Positions 26,722 to 33,845 of a stretch of DNA of 64,000 bases are shown here, one piece after another. Positions within the stretch are counted from its first letter, which is position 1. Every line of letters starts with the position of its first letter. The notes under the pieces are model-generated. The model was not told the DNA's origin and did not search any database. It was given only the letters and a program-made list of their open reading frames with translations. The stretch is from positions 1 to 64,000 of the forward strand of contig QKGS01000037.1 of NCBI GenBank assembly GCA_003250355.1. Direction: 5' to 3'. The DNA is from Bacteroidota bacterium (GTDB lineage: Bacteria > Bacteroidota > Bacteroidia > Bacteroidales > SZUA-534). A program made the position numbers and the translations under genes.

Positions 26722-26729
26722 CAAAAATA
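26722..26729 (-). promoter_or_regulatory. -7 box of the WG-repeat gene
   Basis: On the minus strand TATTTTTG matches TAnnTTTG exactly and lies 23-30 bp upstream of the ATG at 26699. Confidence 0.45.
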
Positions 26730-26765
26730 CAATGTGTTACCGCCAAAACATGACGTAGTAAAAAT

Positions 26766-26801
26766 AAAAACATATTTATGTGAAATAATATTTATGTTTT
26801 T
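26766..26801 (-). promoter_or_regulatory. 36-bp operator-like element, copy A (upstream of WG-repeat gene)
   Basis: AAAAACATATTTATGTGAAA followed by TAATATTTATGTTTTT. It contains the 12-mer ACATATTTATGT and a second unit TAATATTTATGT at a 16-bp offset, and it differs from copy C at 43868-43903 at only two positions. The outer ends AAAAACATA and TATGTTTTT form an inverted repeat. Probably a regulator binding site shared by three genes. Confidence 0.75.
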
Positions 26802-26810
26802 ATGTTTCGG

Positions 26811-26850
26811 GATAGTTTTTAAAAACTGCTTTCAGGGCATTTTGAATTGT
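26811..26850. repeat. REP-like degenerate repeat, copy 1
   Basis: tagtttttaaa-aactgctttcagggcatttt resembles tagtttttaaataacgctttcggcgcattttt at 27785-27823. Both sit just after a minus-strand stop codon (26856 and 27832). Confidence 0.35.
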
Positions 26851-26855
26851 ATAAG

Positions 26856-27632
26856 CTACTTAGAAAACTGTATTGATTTATTACTATAAATTAACTTGAT
26901 TCCAATATTATGGTCGTCAAATAGCTGAAAGTTAAATTCAACACCATCTTCATCAATAACGGTTAATGTTTGATACCCTTCTCCAGAATTTGCATATCCG
27001 CTATATATTTCAGATATTTTTTTATACATAACAATATCACCATTAGCCTTATAATGAGCAACGTCTCCATTGTTGTTATAGTTCATAACAAAGGAATTGT
27101 ATTCATCTTCCCATTCGCTCCATGTGCCCGATTCCCTGTTGTACTCAGAGTAAACCGAGCAATCAATCCTGAAACGTTCTGGTAGTGTATTGGCAACTTC
27201 TTCATTATTTTTTATTAAAGAAATACCTATAAAGTTGAAGCAGTATAACGAGTTACACTCAATTATGTCAATTTTTTCGATATCTGCCGCTATTGCCGGG
27301 AATATCAACCTGAATGAAAATAGTTGACCTCCAAAATCGCATACTTTTTTTTCAGGATCAAATGGAATTCCTTCCACATTAAGTATTTTATATGTGCGAG
27401 AACCATTTGATTCTTTAATTTCAGTATTTGGACTTATATTAAACCAACCACCGTTTATAAATTGCTCACTTGTTCTATATATAATGTGAACAATTGTTTT
27501 TTCTGGTGTTTTTTTAATTTCAATTATACCAGTATTGCCATTTGCTATACTATCAATGTCGGGGTTATCGATTGTTTGAGATGCAGCCAGGCAAGAGTAA
27601 ATAGAGAAAAGTATTATAAGAGCCTTTTTCAT
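26856..27632 (-). CDS. Secreted hypothetical protein of a Bacteroidetes-specific type
   Basis: 258 aa with signal peptide (MKKALIILFSIYSCLAASQ). The mature protein is beta-rich, with a conserved-looking block IDIIECNSLYCFNFIGISL near 115-140 that I have seen only in uncharacterised Bacteroidetes secreted proteins. The last segment contains FNFQLFDDHNIGIKL. It follows the 46-aa microprotein gene by 199 bp, so they likely share the TGTGCA promoter at 28017. An inverted repeat (TTCCGAA-acaag-TTCGGAA, 27755-27773) between them could modulate read-through. Function unknown. Confidence 0.72.
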   Translation of the reverse strand: MKKALIILFSIYSCLAASQTIDNPDIDSIANGNTGIIEIKKTPEKTIVHIIYRTSEQFINGGWFNISPNTEIKESNGSRTYKILNVEGIPFDPEKKVCDFGGQLFSFRLIFPAIAADIEKIDIIECNSLYCFNFIGISLIKNNEEVANTLPERFRIDCSVYSEYNRESGTWSEWEDEYNSFVMNYNNNGDVAHYKANGDIVMYKKISEIYSGYANSGEGYQTLTVIDEDGVEFNFQLFDDHNIGIKLIYSNKSIQFSK

Positions 27633-27754
27633 GATCAGAAGTTTTTATGTTAGAAGTTATATGTTCTGTAAAATATTAAATAGCCCGTGATACCGATTAC
27701 AAATCAAAATGCGACTGATTATATAAATTGCACTGTTTTTGTATCGACATTAAC

Positions 27755-27773
27755 TTCCGAAACAAGTTCGGAA
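27755..27773. repeat. Small inverted repeat between microprotein 1 and the secreted-protein gene
   Basis: TTCCGAA-N5-TTCGGAA, perfect 7-bp arms, without an adjacent T-run. It is not a canonical terminator but could pause or attenuate read-through from the microprotein gene. Confidence 0.5.
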
Positions 27774-27784
27774 TAGGCTATTGT

Positions 27785-27823
27785 AGTTTTTAAATAACGC
27801 TTTCGGCGCATTTTTAATTAAAT
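27785..27823. repeat. REP-like degenerate repeat, copy 2
   Basis: tagtttttaaataacgctttcggcgcatttttaatt, similar to the stretch at 26811-26850. It lies directly after the stop of microprotein 1 on the minus strand. Confidence 0.35.
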
Positions 27824-27831
27824 TGATATGA

Positions 27832-27972
27832 CTAGAATTGATTCCAGAATTCAGGACCTTGTTGATCCGGATCTAAATCATCGTTGTAGCAATCAAAGTA
27901 ATCGGAGTAGCCACCCATATTGTCATTTTCTGTTTCAAATTCTTCCTGGAACTCTTCAAATTCATCTTCCAT
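27832..27972 (-). CDS. Acidic 46-aa microprotein 1
   Basis: Absent from the ORF track because of its size. It reads MEDEFEEFQEEFETENDNMG, then GYSDYFDCYNDDLDPDQQ and GPEFWNQF. It is strongly acidic, without a signal peptide. A paralog of identical length lies at 32626-32766; by hand alignment 30 of 46 residues are identical, with an unbroken block DYFDCYNDDLDPDQQ and the tail EFWNQF. Conservation of sequence and length at two loci argues for a real gene. It heads an operon with the secreted protein and has a TATATTTG -7 box (28007-28000) plus the TGTGCA dyad. Confidence 0.8.
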   Translation of the reverse strand: MEDEFEEFQEEFETENDNMGGYSDYFDCYNDDLDPDQQGPEFWNQF

Positions 27973-27999
27973 AATTGTATCTTTTTAATTAGTATGATA

Positions 28000-28007
28000 C
28001 AAATATA
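28000..28007 (-). promoter_or_regulatory. -7 box of microprotein 1
   Basis: TATATTTG on the minus strand (plus strand caaatata), a perfect TAnnTTTG match. Its last G is 26 bp from the centre of the adjacent dyad. Confidence 0.65.
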
Positions 28008-28016
28008 TTCAGGTGG

Positions 28017-28035
28017 TGTGCAGTAGATATGCACA
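28017..28035 (-). promoter_or_regulatory. TGTGCA-N7-TGCACA operator 1
   Basis: TGTGCA-GTAGATA-TGCACA; the symmetry extends to GGTGTGCA/TGCACACC (28015-28037). The centre (28026) is exactly 26 bp upstream of the last G of the -7 box of microprotein 1. Three other copies in this window have the same spacing. Confidence 0.8.
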
Positions 28036-28105
28036 CCTATGTTGATAATGCATTATTATGTAAAGATAATGGATAGCAGGCATGGCTCTATGTTTGGGAG
28101 AGTTG

Positions 28106-29062
28106 TTACAGTATAGAATTTAGTTCATTGTATGCTTTTTTTGAATTTGTAATAAATATATCATTGTGAAATTCTTTTTTTTCTAAAGCTTTTACATGCT
28201 CTTTAATTTTAGAAAAATGATTTGCTATACGTTTATATGTAATTTTATCAAATATTGATTCGCAACGAATAATAGAGTTGCCTTCTCTATTATTAAGGTT
28301 AAAACCTTTACCTACATCTGTTACTGTATAGTTAGTGTAAAGTAGCCTGTCATGATAAAATTTACTTTCATTAAAGTACTCAAGGTTAAATACATATATT
28401 TTAACTTTAAAATTTGCTAGAATTCGATTAAGGATGGAAATCTTTTTTTCAATCACATTTATTGTATCGGTTAATTTAGATAAAATAAAGATTTTATATT
28501 CTATATCTCTATTCAGGTTATCTTTAAGTAATTCAGCAAGGTTGTCTTTTATCCTTTGATTATTTCCGTCATTTAGTATATAGTTATCAGTAAATAGTAG
28601 GAATGATGTTTTTGATTCAATAAAATTAAAGATCTTCCAATTAAATGGATATTCACAATCGGACAAATCTATTTTAAGGTTTGTTTTATCTAAGAACTCA
28701 GATATTAAAGCCTCATAATTATCCCATGAAAAACACATTATATCCTTATTGAGGAAACTGGTAAACCATTCTTTATTATCTTCAGTAAAGACTAGGGTTT
28801 GAATGCTTGTTTTGTTGGTTGTTATGTAATTAAAGAAATCATTTACGCAATAAATAGAGGGATTGTAATTTAGAATATTGAGAAGTAATTCACTATTAGG
28901 AATTAGCTGATCTAACTCTTTTTCCGTAGTATTTATGTAGATTTTGATTCCAGTGTATTCAGAAAAAATCTGATATAAAACTCCTTGAACCTTAGTGCAT
29001 TTTTCAGGACTATACTCTATTTCAAAATTTTCAAGAAATTCTTTTTCAATAAATATATCCAT
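28106..29062 (-). CDS. Hypothetical partner of the AAA ATPase (candidate effector)
   Basis: 318 aa, no signal peptide or membrane helix. The start MDIFIEKEFLENFEIEYSPEK is highly charged. Its C-terminal third has a short motif FYHDRLLYTNYTVTDVGKGFN, a His-Asp-Arg cluster that looks catalytic-like and recalls the C-terminal motif of other uncharacterised island proteins, but I cannot name the family. It begins 4 bp after the stop of the ATPase gene, so the two are co-transcribed, an arrangement usual for ATPase plus effector defence pairs. Function is inference only. Confidence 0.65.
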   Translation of the reverse strand: MDIFIEKEFLENFEIEYSPEKCTKVQGVLYQIFSEYTGIKIYINTTEKELDQLIPNSELLLNILNYNPSIYCVNDFFNYITTNKTSIQTLVFTEDNKEWFTSFLNKDIMCFSWDNYEALISEFLDKTNLKIDLSDCEYPFNWKIFNFIESKTSFLLFTDNYILNDGNNQRIKDNLAELLKDNLNRDIEYKIFILSKLTDTINVIEKKISILNRILANFKVKIYVFNLEYFNESKFYHDRLLYTNYTVTDVGKGFNLNNREGNSIIRCESIFDKITYKRIANHFSKIKEHVKALEKKEFHNDIFITNSKKAYNELNSIL

Positions 29063-29066
29063 AGTC

Positions 29067-30629
29067 TTAATTCTGTTGAGTTCTATTTAATCTTAACAAG
29101 TCAAACTTTAAGGTAGTTGCTTCATCGTAAAAACCCTTGCCAAAAGAATCCGACATGCTGCCATCTTCCCTGACCTCAATTTTACGTACTTGCTCTTCAC
29201 CTTTCTCTAAATTATCAGGGTGTGTAAAGTAGTAAAGGTTAATATCTTCAGGCTTGCACTCTTTCTTTGCTACCAGGTATTGAAGTTTTCTAATCAAATA
29301 CTCGCTATGTGTTTCTATTAAAAACTGAATGTTGTACTTTGTAGATGCTTCTACAATAAGGTCAGCTAGTTTCGATTGGAAGTCAGGGTGTAAGTTGCTC
29401 TCTGGTTCTTCAAGTATAAGAAAGGTCTGTGAGTATTCTTCCCAGTATTTAGTTATGTAATATGATAATTCGATATCAGGTTCTTTTTCATCAAAGTGCC
29501 AATCTGATTTTAATTCTCCTTTTTTGATAATAATATCACCTAATTTGAAAATTAGAGTTATAAGTTTTTGTACTCCAGAACCTAGTTCGCTGATATTAAA
29601 AATATGTTCATTTGTTTTAAACATGACTTTGTACAGCTCTCCTTCTATACCAATAATTTCATAACTGCTACAGATGTCAAATAGCTTTAAATATTTATCA
29701 ATGAATTTAAGTCCTGTATTATATATAGCTTCGTCTTCTGGTGTTTTTCCAAAATTATTATAATCAAAATGATTAGTATATAATTTGTATATTTCAGGAT
29801 TTTCTGTTGATATCAAGTTTTTATACTTTTCACTAACCCCTGAAAAGAAAAAAAGTTCATTAGTTAAATCTTTAGATATATTATCAACAAATTCATAAAG
29901 TGACATGTCGTAACTTTTGTCAAGCGCCTTGTAGCGCTCAGAAAACATCACCTTTAGATTGGTGTAGCCATACTTTTCTTCGAGTTCTGAACGAATAAAT
30001 GGACATAGGTTATCATCTTCTATTAGCCCAATTTCAATCATCTGTTTAATTTTTGGACTTGTTTCAAAAAAATTAGATTTACCATACCTGTTTGGAAGAT
30101 AGGATAAAGACATAATTTTAGAGTTTATTTCTGTAAAGGCTTCATGTTCAATATCTATAAGGATATCTTTAATTTCAGAAGTAATGTTTTTATCTCCTTG
30201 GAAAATTTTTGTGGCACACTCAAGTTCTTTGAAATGTCTTGTTCTAATTAATTCAAACACATATTTAGCTTTCAAACGAGAATCGAAGGATAAGTAATCT
30301 TTTTGTAAAAAAAGTTTTATAGATTGTGTATGATATAACTTGCTAAGTTCTGCAGCTTTAATGAAGTTGTAAGACTTCAAATTGAGTGGGATACAGAACA
30401 GTAAAGGAGAGTTTTGTCTTTCTCTATTTCTTTCTTGGTTAACTACATCTGTACTAAGAGCATTAAATTCTTTTTTTGTGAAATCATTTAGAAATTTCAT
30501 ACTCGATATAAAGCTACTCTTTCCTGAATTATTTTTTCCTGTCAGTATATTAATGGCACCAAAGTCAATTTTTACAGTATCTTTAAATAACTTATAATTG
30601 CCTATACCAAAAGATGTTATTTTTTTCAT
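29067..30629 (-). CDS. SMC/OLD-like AAA ATPase with DUF3696-like C-terminus
   Basis: 520 aa ABC-type ATPase (AAA_15/AAA_21). Walker A is GKNNSGKSS (about 31-39), the signature-like ELGSGVQKLI near 345, Walker B LILEEPESNLHP near 415 and the H-motif IETHSEYLIRKLQ. The end (KIEVREDGSMSDSFGKGFYDEA) is DUF3696-like. No TOPRIM nuclease domain is present, unlike OLD or GajA. Such ATPases commonly sense invasion and drive an effector, here perhaps the downstream 318-aa protein. Copy B of the 36-bp operator lies 24 bp upstream of its start, suggesting shared control with the WYL regulator. Confidence 0.85.
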   Translation of the reverse strand: MKKITSFGIGNYKLFKDTVKIDFGAINILTGKNNSGKSSFISSMKFLNDFTKKEFNALSTDVVNQERNRERQNSPLLFCIPLNLKSYNFIKAAELSKLYHTQSIKLFLQKDYLSFDSRLKAKYVFELIRTRHFKELECATKIFQGDKNITSEIKDILIDIEHEAFTEINSKIMSLSYLPNRYGKSNFFETSPKIKQMIEIGLIEDDNLCPFIRSELEEKYGYTNLKVMFSERYKALDKSYDMSLYEFVDNISKDLTNELFFFSGVSEKYKNLISTENPEIYKLYTNHFDYNNFGKTPEDEAIYNTGLKFIDKYLKLFDICSSYEIIGIEGELYKVMFKTNEHIFNISELGSGVQKLITLIFKLGDIIIKKGELKSDWHFDEKEPDIELSYYITKYWEEYSQTFLILEEPESNLHPDFQSKLADLIVEASTKYNIQFLIETHSEYLIRKLQYLVAKKECKPEDINLYYFTHPDNLEKGEEQVRKIEVREDGSMSDSFGKGFYDEATTLKFDLLRLNRTQQN

Positions 30630-30653
30630 GTTCGAAATTTTATTTAAAAATAT

Positions 30654-30689
30654 AAAAACATATTTATGTGTAAGAATATTTTGTGTTTA
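30654..30689 (-). promoter_or_regulatory. 36-bp operator-like element, copy B (upstream of AAA ATPase)
   Basis: AAAAACATATTTATGTGTAA then GAATATTTTGTGTTTAT; the first 17 bases are identical to copies A and C, while the second unit is degenerate. It sits 24 bp upstream of the ATPase start. Confidence 0.65.
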
Positions 30690-30707
30690 TATGTAATGTT
30701 AAATTAT

Positions 30708-32564
30708 TTAATACTTCTGGTTTACTCTTGATTTTAGCTCTTTCCTGTCGCTACTACGAATTTTTCGTTTAAAGTTTCCGTTCATAAGAAAAGCAAGTTT
30801 AACCACAGGGTAAGCATTCCCACTTAAATCGAAGTATGTTTTTAGTTCAAAATCCACAGCAACTGGAGCAGCAAAAAAATGTCGGTTAATTGATAAACAG
30901 AATTGCTCAGGGGTATAGGGCTGCATTATAGCAGAATCAGAATAGCATATTCCTGCTTTCACCTGATACTTTCTCTTAAAACCGACAACCATATTTAATT
31001 CATGATTGTCAGGCATATAGCTTTGTGTTATTTCATTATTGGCAGGATATGGCTGAGAGTGAAATGTATAGATATACTGAAAACCAAACAGGTTTGCTTT
31101 CGATTTATCTTTACCGGTGGCAGTTAATGATTTCTTAATACCGTATTTTCGATATATACCAAATGATACCGCTGGTATTGCATGAAAGTTCCATTGGTCA
31201 TGGTTAATGCCGTTGTTGAAATTATTATGATTAGTCTGAGCTGCAACGCCAAGCTGTAATGCCCACAAATGTGGACGGTCGAGTTTTAAGTTGTTCAACT
31301 CTTTGCGGTATAGTTTATGAATAGCTTTTTCTCTTAACTTTTTATAGCTATTGTTTTCAGGACACACTTGAAGACTGTAGTTGATTTTTGAAGTGCAGCC
31401 CTTGTAGTTCCCGTTCTTATACTCATATTTTGCAGAAATATAATGAGTGTTTGCTTTTACATCTTCAACCTTCTCGGTATACTTTTTAAAACTATTAGCA
31501 TCTACATACCTGAATTGCTTTAAATCGTTGTATGCAGAGTTAATTTTTGACAATACCTCACTCTTTATAGCAATATCAAGTTGATTGGCATAGTATGCAA
31601 ATGCTTCTTTTTCAATTTTAGCAACTCTTTTTTCATGTTTCTCTTTTGTATCTGGTAGTAGAATAATCATATCCTTTATGCAACTAACTGCATCGCTGAA
31701 ACGGTATTCCAGAGAAAGGAGTTCCGATTTGTTTAGCGAGTGTTGCTCAAATGCTTCTGCAGATTGCAATTCACCTTCTAACACCCGCTCTTCTGTAGGA
31801 AATTTAAGCTTTAAACGTCTGAATTCAACCAAAGCTTGTTTGAATTTTTCCTGAGCAAGTAGTTTCTGAGCATTACTTATCATTAATTCATTTTCGGCTG
31901 AATGTAATGCTGCATGCAGGTTTTTTATTTGTGAGCCTGCATTGGCCAACATACTAGTAAGTGTACTATTGCTATATCCTGTAGCATTAAGAATTACCCA
32001 TTGTGATTTAATAACCTCTAGTCGCTTCTCAAATAAACTAATGTCATGGCTTAATGTTGCTGTATTGCGATCTGGGTTATATAGTTGAAGGTCACTTGAA
32101 ATAAGCTTAAGTTTTGAAAGTATAACTGCATCTAGTTTTCTTGCAAATTCGCTTTTCTTAATGGAAATAACCCCATGTAAAGTTTGTTGGCTTTTGCTGT
32201 AGAAAAAATCGGGTGTAATATCAAATAAGTCAATATTTGTTTTCACCTGAGTGTTTAAACTAAATTCTTCTGAATACCCACTATTTGTAGTCTCGTTAAT
32301 TACTAATTGAGAACTGGAACTTATTGAACTGGCAATATTGCTTGTTAACTGCTGTTTAAGGTATAACTGTAGCTCTTCTTTGTATTGAGCTGCCTTCCTG
32401 AGCTTTACATTTTTCACTGAACTATAAAATGTATAGTACTCTTCTTGTGGAAATAGTTTTTTTCTTTCGCTTTTATTAACCCACGCAGGAAGTTGCTCAT
32501 CTGCTTTTTTAGCAAATAATGAACCGGCAATAAGCATTGATATACATAGTATAGTAAATCTCAT
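30708..32564 (-). CDS. LPP20-like/TPR secreted protein
   Basis: 618 aa with signal peptide (MRFTILCISMLIAGSLFAKKADEQ). The first part (PAWVNKSERKKLFPQEEYYTFYSS ... ISIKKSEFARKLD) resembles the LPP20/FlgO-type domain. Middle helices (about 190-400) look like TPR-type repeats (AQKLLAQEKFKQALVEFRRLKLKFP). The C-terminal about 200 residues are beta-rich and aromatic (FGFQYIYTFHSQPYPAN, VVGFKRKYQVKAG), perhaps a small barrel. It is preceded by the microprotein 2 gene (61 bp) and probably shares its promoter. It is exported or outer-membrane-associated; its role is unknown. Confidence 0.75.
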   Translation of the reverse strand: MRFTILCISMLIAGSLFAKKADEQLPAWVNKSERKKLFPQEEYYTFYSSVKNVKLRKAAQYKEELQLYLKQQLTSNIASSISSSSQLVINETTNSGYSEEFSLNTQVKTNIDLFDITPDFFYSKSQQTLHGVISIKKSEFARKLDAVILSKLKLISSDLQLYNPDRNTATLSHDISLFEKRLEVIKSQWVILNATGYSNSTLTSMLANAGSQIKNLHAALHSAENELMISNAQKLLAQEKFKQALVEFRRLKLKFPTEERVLEGELQSAEAFEQHSLNKSELLSLEYRFSDAVSCIKDMIILLPDTKEKHEKRVAKIEKEAFAYYANQLDIAIKSEVLSKINSAYNDLKQFRYVDANSFKKYTEKVEDVKANTHYISAKYEYKNGNYKGCTSKINYSLQVCPENNSYKKLREKAIHKLYRKELNNLKLDRPHLWALQLGVAAQTNHNNFNNGINHDQWNFHAIPAVSFGIYRKYGIKKSLTATGKDKSKANLFGFQYIYTFHSQPYPANNEITQSYMPDNHELNMVVGFKRKYQVKAGICYSDSAIMQPYTPEQFCLSINRHFFAAPVAVDFELKTYFDLSGNAYPVVKLAFLMNGNFKRKIRSSDRKELKSRVNQKY

Positions 32565-32625
32565 AATAGATAATTTAGTTATATAATTAAAAGAGTAAAA
32601 TTGAGCTATAGCTTAGTAACTATAG

Positions 32626-32766
32626 TTAAAACTGGTTCCAGAATTCTTCGCTTTGCTGGTCCGGATCAAGGTCGTCGTTGTAGCAATCAAAGTAGTCTTC
32701 GTAACCATTATAATTGCTGTAAGTAGCGTTGTTTTCTTCGTGCAAGTCTTCAAAAATATCGTCCAT
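32626..32766 (-). CDS. Acidic 46-aa microprotein 2
   Basis: Absent from the ORF track. It reads MDDIFEDLHEENNATYSNYN, then GYEDYFDCYNDDLDPDQQ and SEEFWNQF. It is the paralog of the 46-aa protein at 27832-27972 (same length, same core and tail, 30 of 46 identical by hand count). It is the first gene of an operon with the LPP20-like gene, just as microprotein 1 precedes another secreted-protein gene. Its -7 box TACCTTCG (32800-32793) is near consensus and is preceded by a TGTGCA-N7-TGCATA dyad at the standard spacing. Confidence 0.8.
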   Translation of the reverse strand: MDDIFEDLHEENNATYSNYNGYEDYFDCYNDDLDPDQQSEEFWNQF

Positions 32767-32809
32767 AATTATTTTGTTTTAATATTATGGTACGAAGGTA
32801 TAGGGTTGC

Positions 32810-32828
32810 TGTGCATTGATTGTGCATA
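32810..32828 (-). promoter_or_regulatory. TGTGCA-N7-TGCATA operator 2 (microprotein 2 promoter)
   Basis: TGTGCA-TTGATTG-TGCATA; centre 32819 lies exactly 26 bp from the last G of the minus-strand -7 element TACCTTCG (32793). Confidence 0.78.
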
Positions 32829-32845
32829 GCCTTGTTTTGCTTTGC

Positions 32846-32864
32846 TGTGCACATAGTCTGCACA
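32846..32864 (+). promoter_or_regulatory. TGTGCA-N7-TGCACA operator 3 (307-aa gene promoter)
   Basis: TGTGCA-CATAGTC-TGCACA; centre 32855 lies exactly 26 bp upstream of the last G of the plus-strand element CAACTTTG (32874-32881). It lies 36 bp from operator 2 and drives the divergent direction. Confidence 0.78.
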
Positions 32865-32921
32865 CAATGTATGCAACTTTGAATTAGCAAACAGAAAGTG
32901 AAACCATAAAAACTTACAGCT

Positions 32922-33845
32922 ATGGCTTATATAACACAAGCAAACCTGAAACGAATTATTTATAGAAGTAGTATTAAAGAAATGAGGTTACAGGGTAAAG
33001 TTTATAAGCTACCTATTTACTTTTTTAGTAAGTATGAAGAAAATGCTTTGTTAGCTATTCAGGAGTTATTAAAAGATCCTGATGTATATTTCAGAGATTT
33101 ATATATTCCGTATGAAAAGGAATATACTTATACTTTTGCGAGAGAGGTTGTGGCTCCTGCATATCACCATTCACCAACGTGTTCCCGTTTAAAAGCTCAT
33201 TTTGAAAATTATCTTATCCCAGAAGAAATAAAAATAAAGGGTCCCGGTGCCGTTGAGAAATTTAGAAAATGGTTTCGAAGTATAGAACATTTAGTTGAAG
33301 ATAATCCAAAAGCCTTTGAAATGAGGTGGCGTATTACTATGGGAGATGTGCCAAAGCCGGTTTTTAGAAGAAATACTGGAGCTTTGGAATTCTGTAATTA
33401 TTCTATTGAGGATTTGGAAAAAGAAATAAATAAGCTAATAAAAGCTGCAGGAAAGTTTTATTATAACAACCAAAAGAATACAGCTATACTACGCCGTTTT
33501 TCAAAACTGACTTTTTTAGCAAAAATGAATGAAGATATCAATAATAACAATACCGGATATTCAGACAAAGAGGTTAAGGAATTACTAAGATATTACGATG
33601 ATACCTTTAAGCAACCTTTAAAAAATTTGCTTATTGAATACTACAGGCTCAAGTTTAATCCTGATATAAAAATGGACGGCAAATTTTTAGAAGCTTTAGG
33701 GTTTAAAGAATGTTCATGTTGTGTAAAGCACAATAAGGATAATAATTCCGATAGTATTAATTTATGTACAGATTTTTTGCCAAATACTAATAAAAGCTCG
33801 GGTTTATCTGACAATTATAACAACTATTTGAACAGTGTGGCTTAG
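32922..33845 (+). CDS. Hypothetical 307-aa protein of the island regulon
   Basis: 307 aa, no signal peptide. It is mixed alpha/beta with a conserved-looking block YTFAREVVAPAYHHSPTCSRLKAHFENYLIP (about 72-102) and a cysteine cluster near the C-terminus (FKECSCCVKHNK). I do not recognise the family; Cys/His spacing could bind zinc. It starts about 41 bp downstream of the TTTG element of operator 3. Its 3' end (the last 24 bp including the TAG) is duplicated 1190 bp downstream at 35012-35035, marking the boundary of an insertion that carries the macro-HEPN gene. Confidence 0.7.
   Translation: MAYITQANLKRIIYRSSIKEMRLQGKVYKLPIYFFSKYEENALLAIQELLKDPDVYFRDLYIPYEKEYTYTFAREVVAPAYHHSPTCSRLKAHFENYLIPEEIKIKGPGAVEKFRKWFRSIEHLVEDNPKAFEMRWRITMGDVPKPVFRRNTGALEFCNYSIEDLEKEINKLIKAAGKFYYNNQKNTAILRRFSKLTFLAKMNEDINNNNTGYSDKEVKELLRYYDDTFKQPLKNLLIEYYRLKFNPDIKMDGKFLEALGFKECSCCVKHNKDNNSDSINLCTDFLPNTNKSSGLSDNYNNYLNSVA
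33822..33845 (+). repeat. 24-bp direct repeat, left copy
   Basis: aactatttgaacagtgtggcttag forms the 3' end of the 307-aa gene (codes NYLNSVA plus stop). It is identical to 35012-35035. The match is extended upstream with a 3-nt indel (ttatctgac-attataac). Confidence 0.9.

Noticed and set aside
26644-26889. 81-aa plus-strand ORF upstream of the WG-repeat gene
   Set aside because: It overlaps the start and promoter of the minus-strand WG gene, and its Cys/Phe-rich sequence looks like antisense of AT-rich DNA.
29067-30629. OLD/Gabija-type nuclease
   Set aside because: The ATPase has no TOPRIM domain in its 520 residues, so it is not GajA or OLD.
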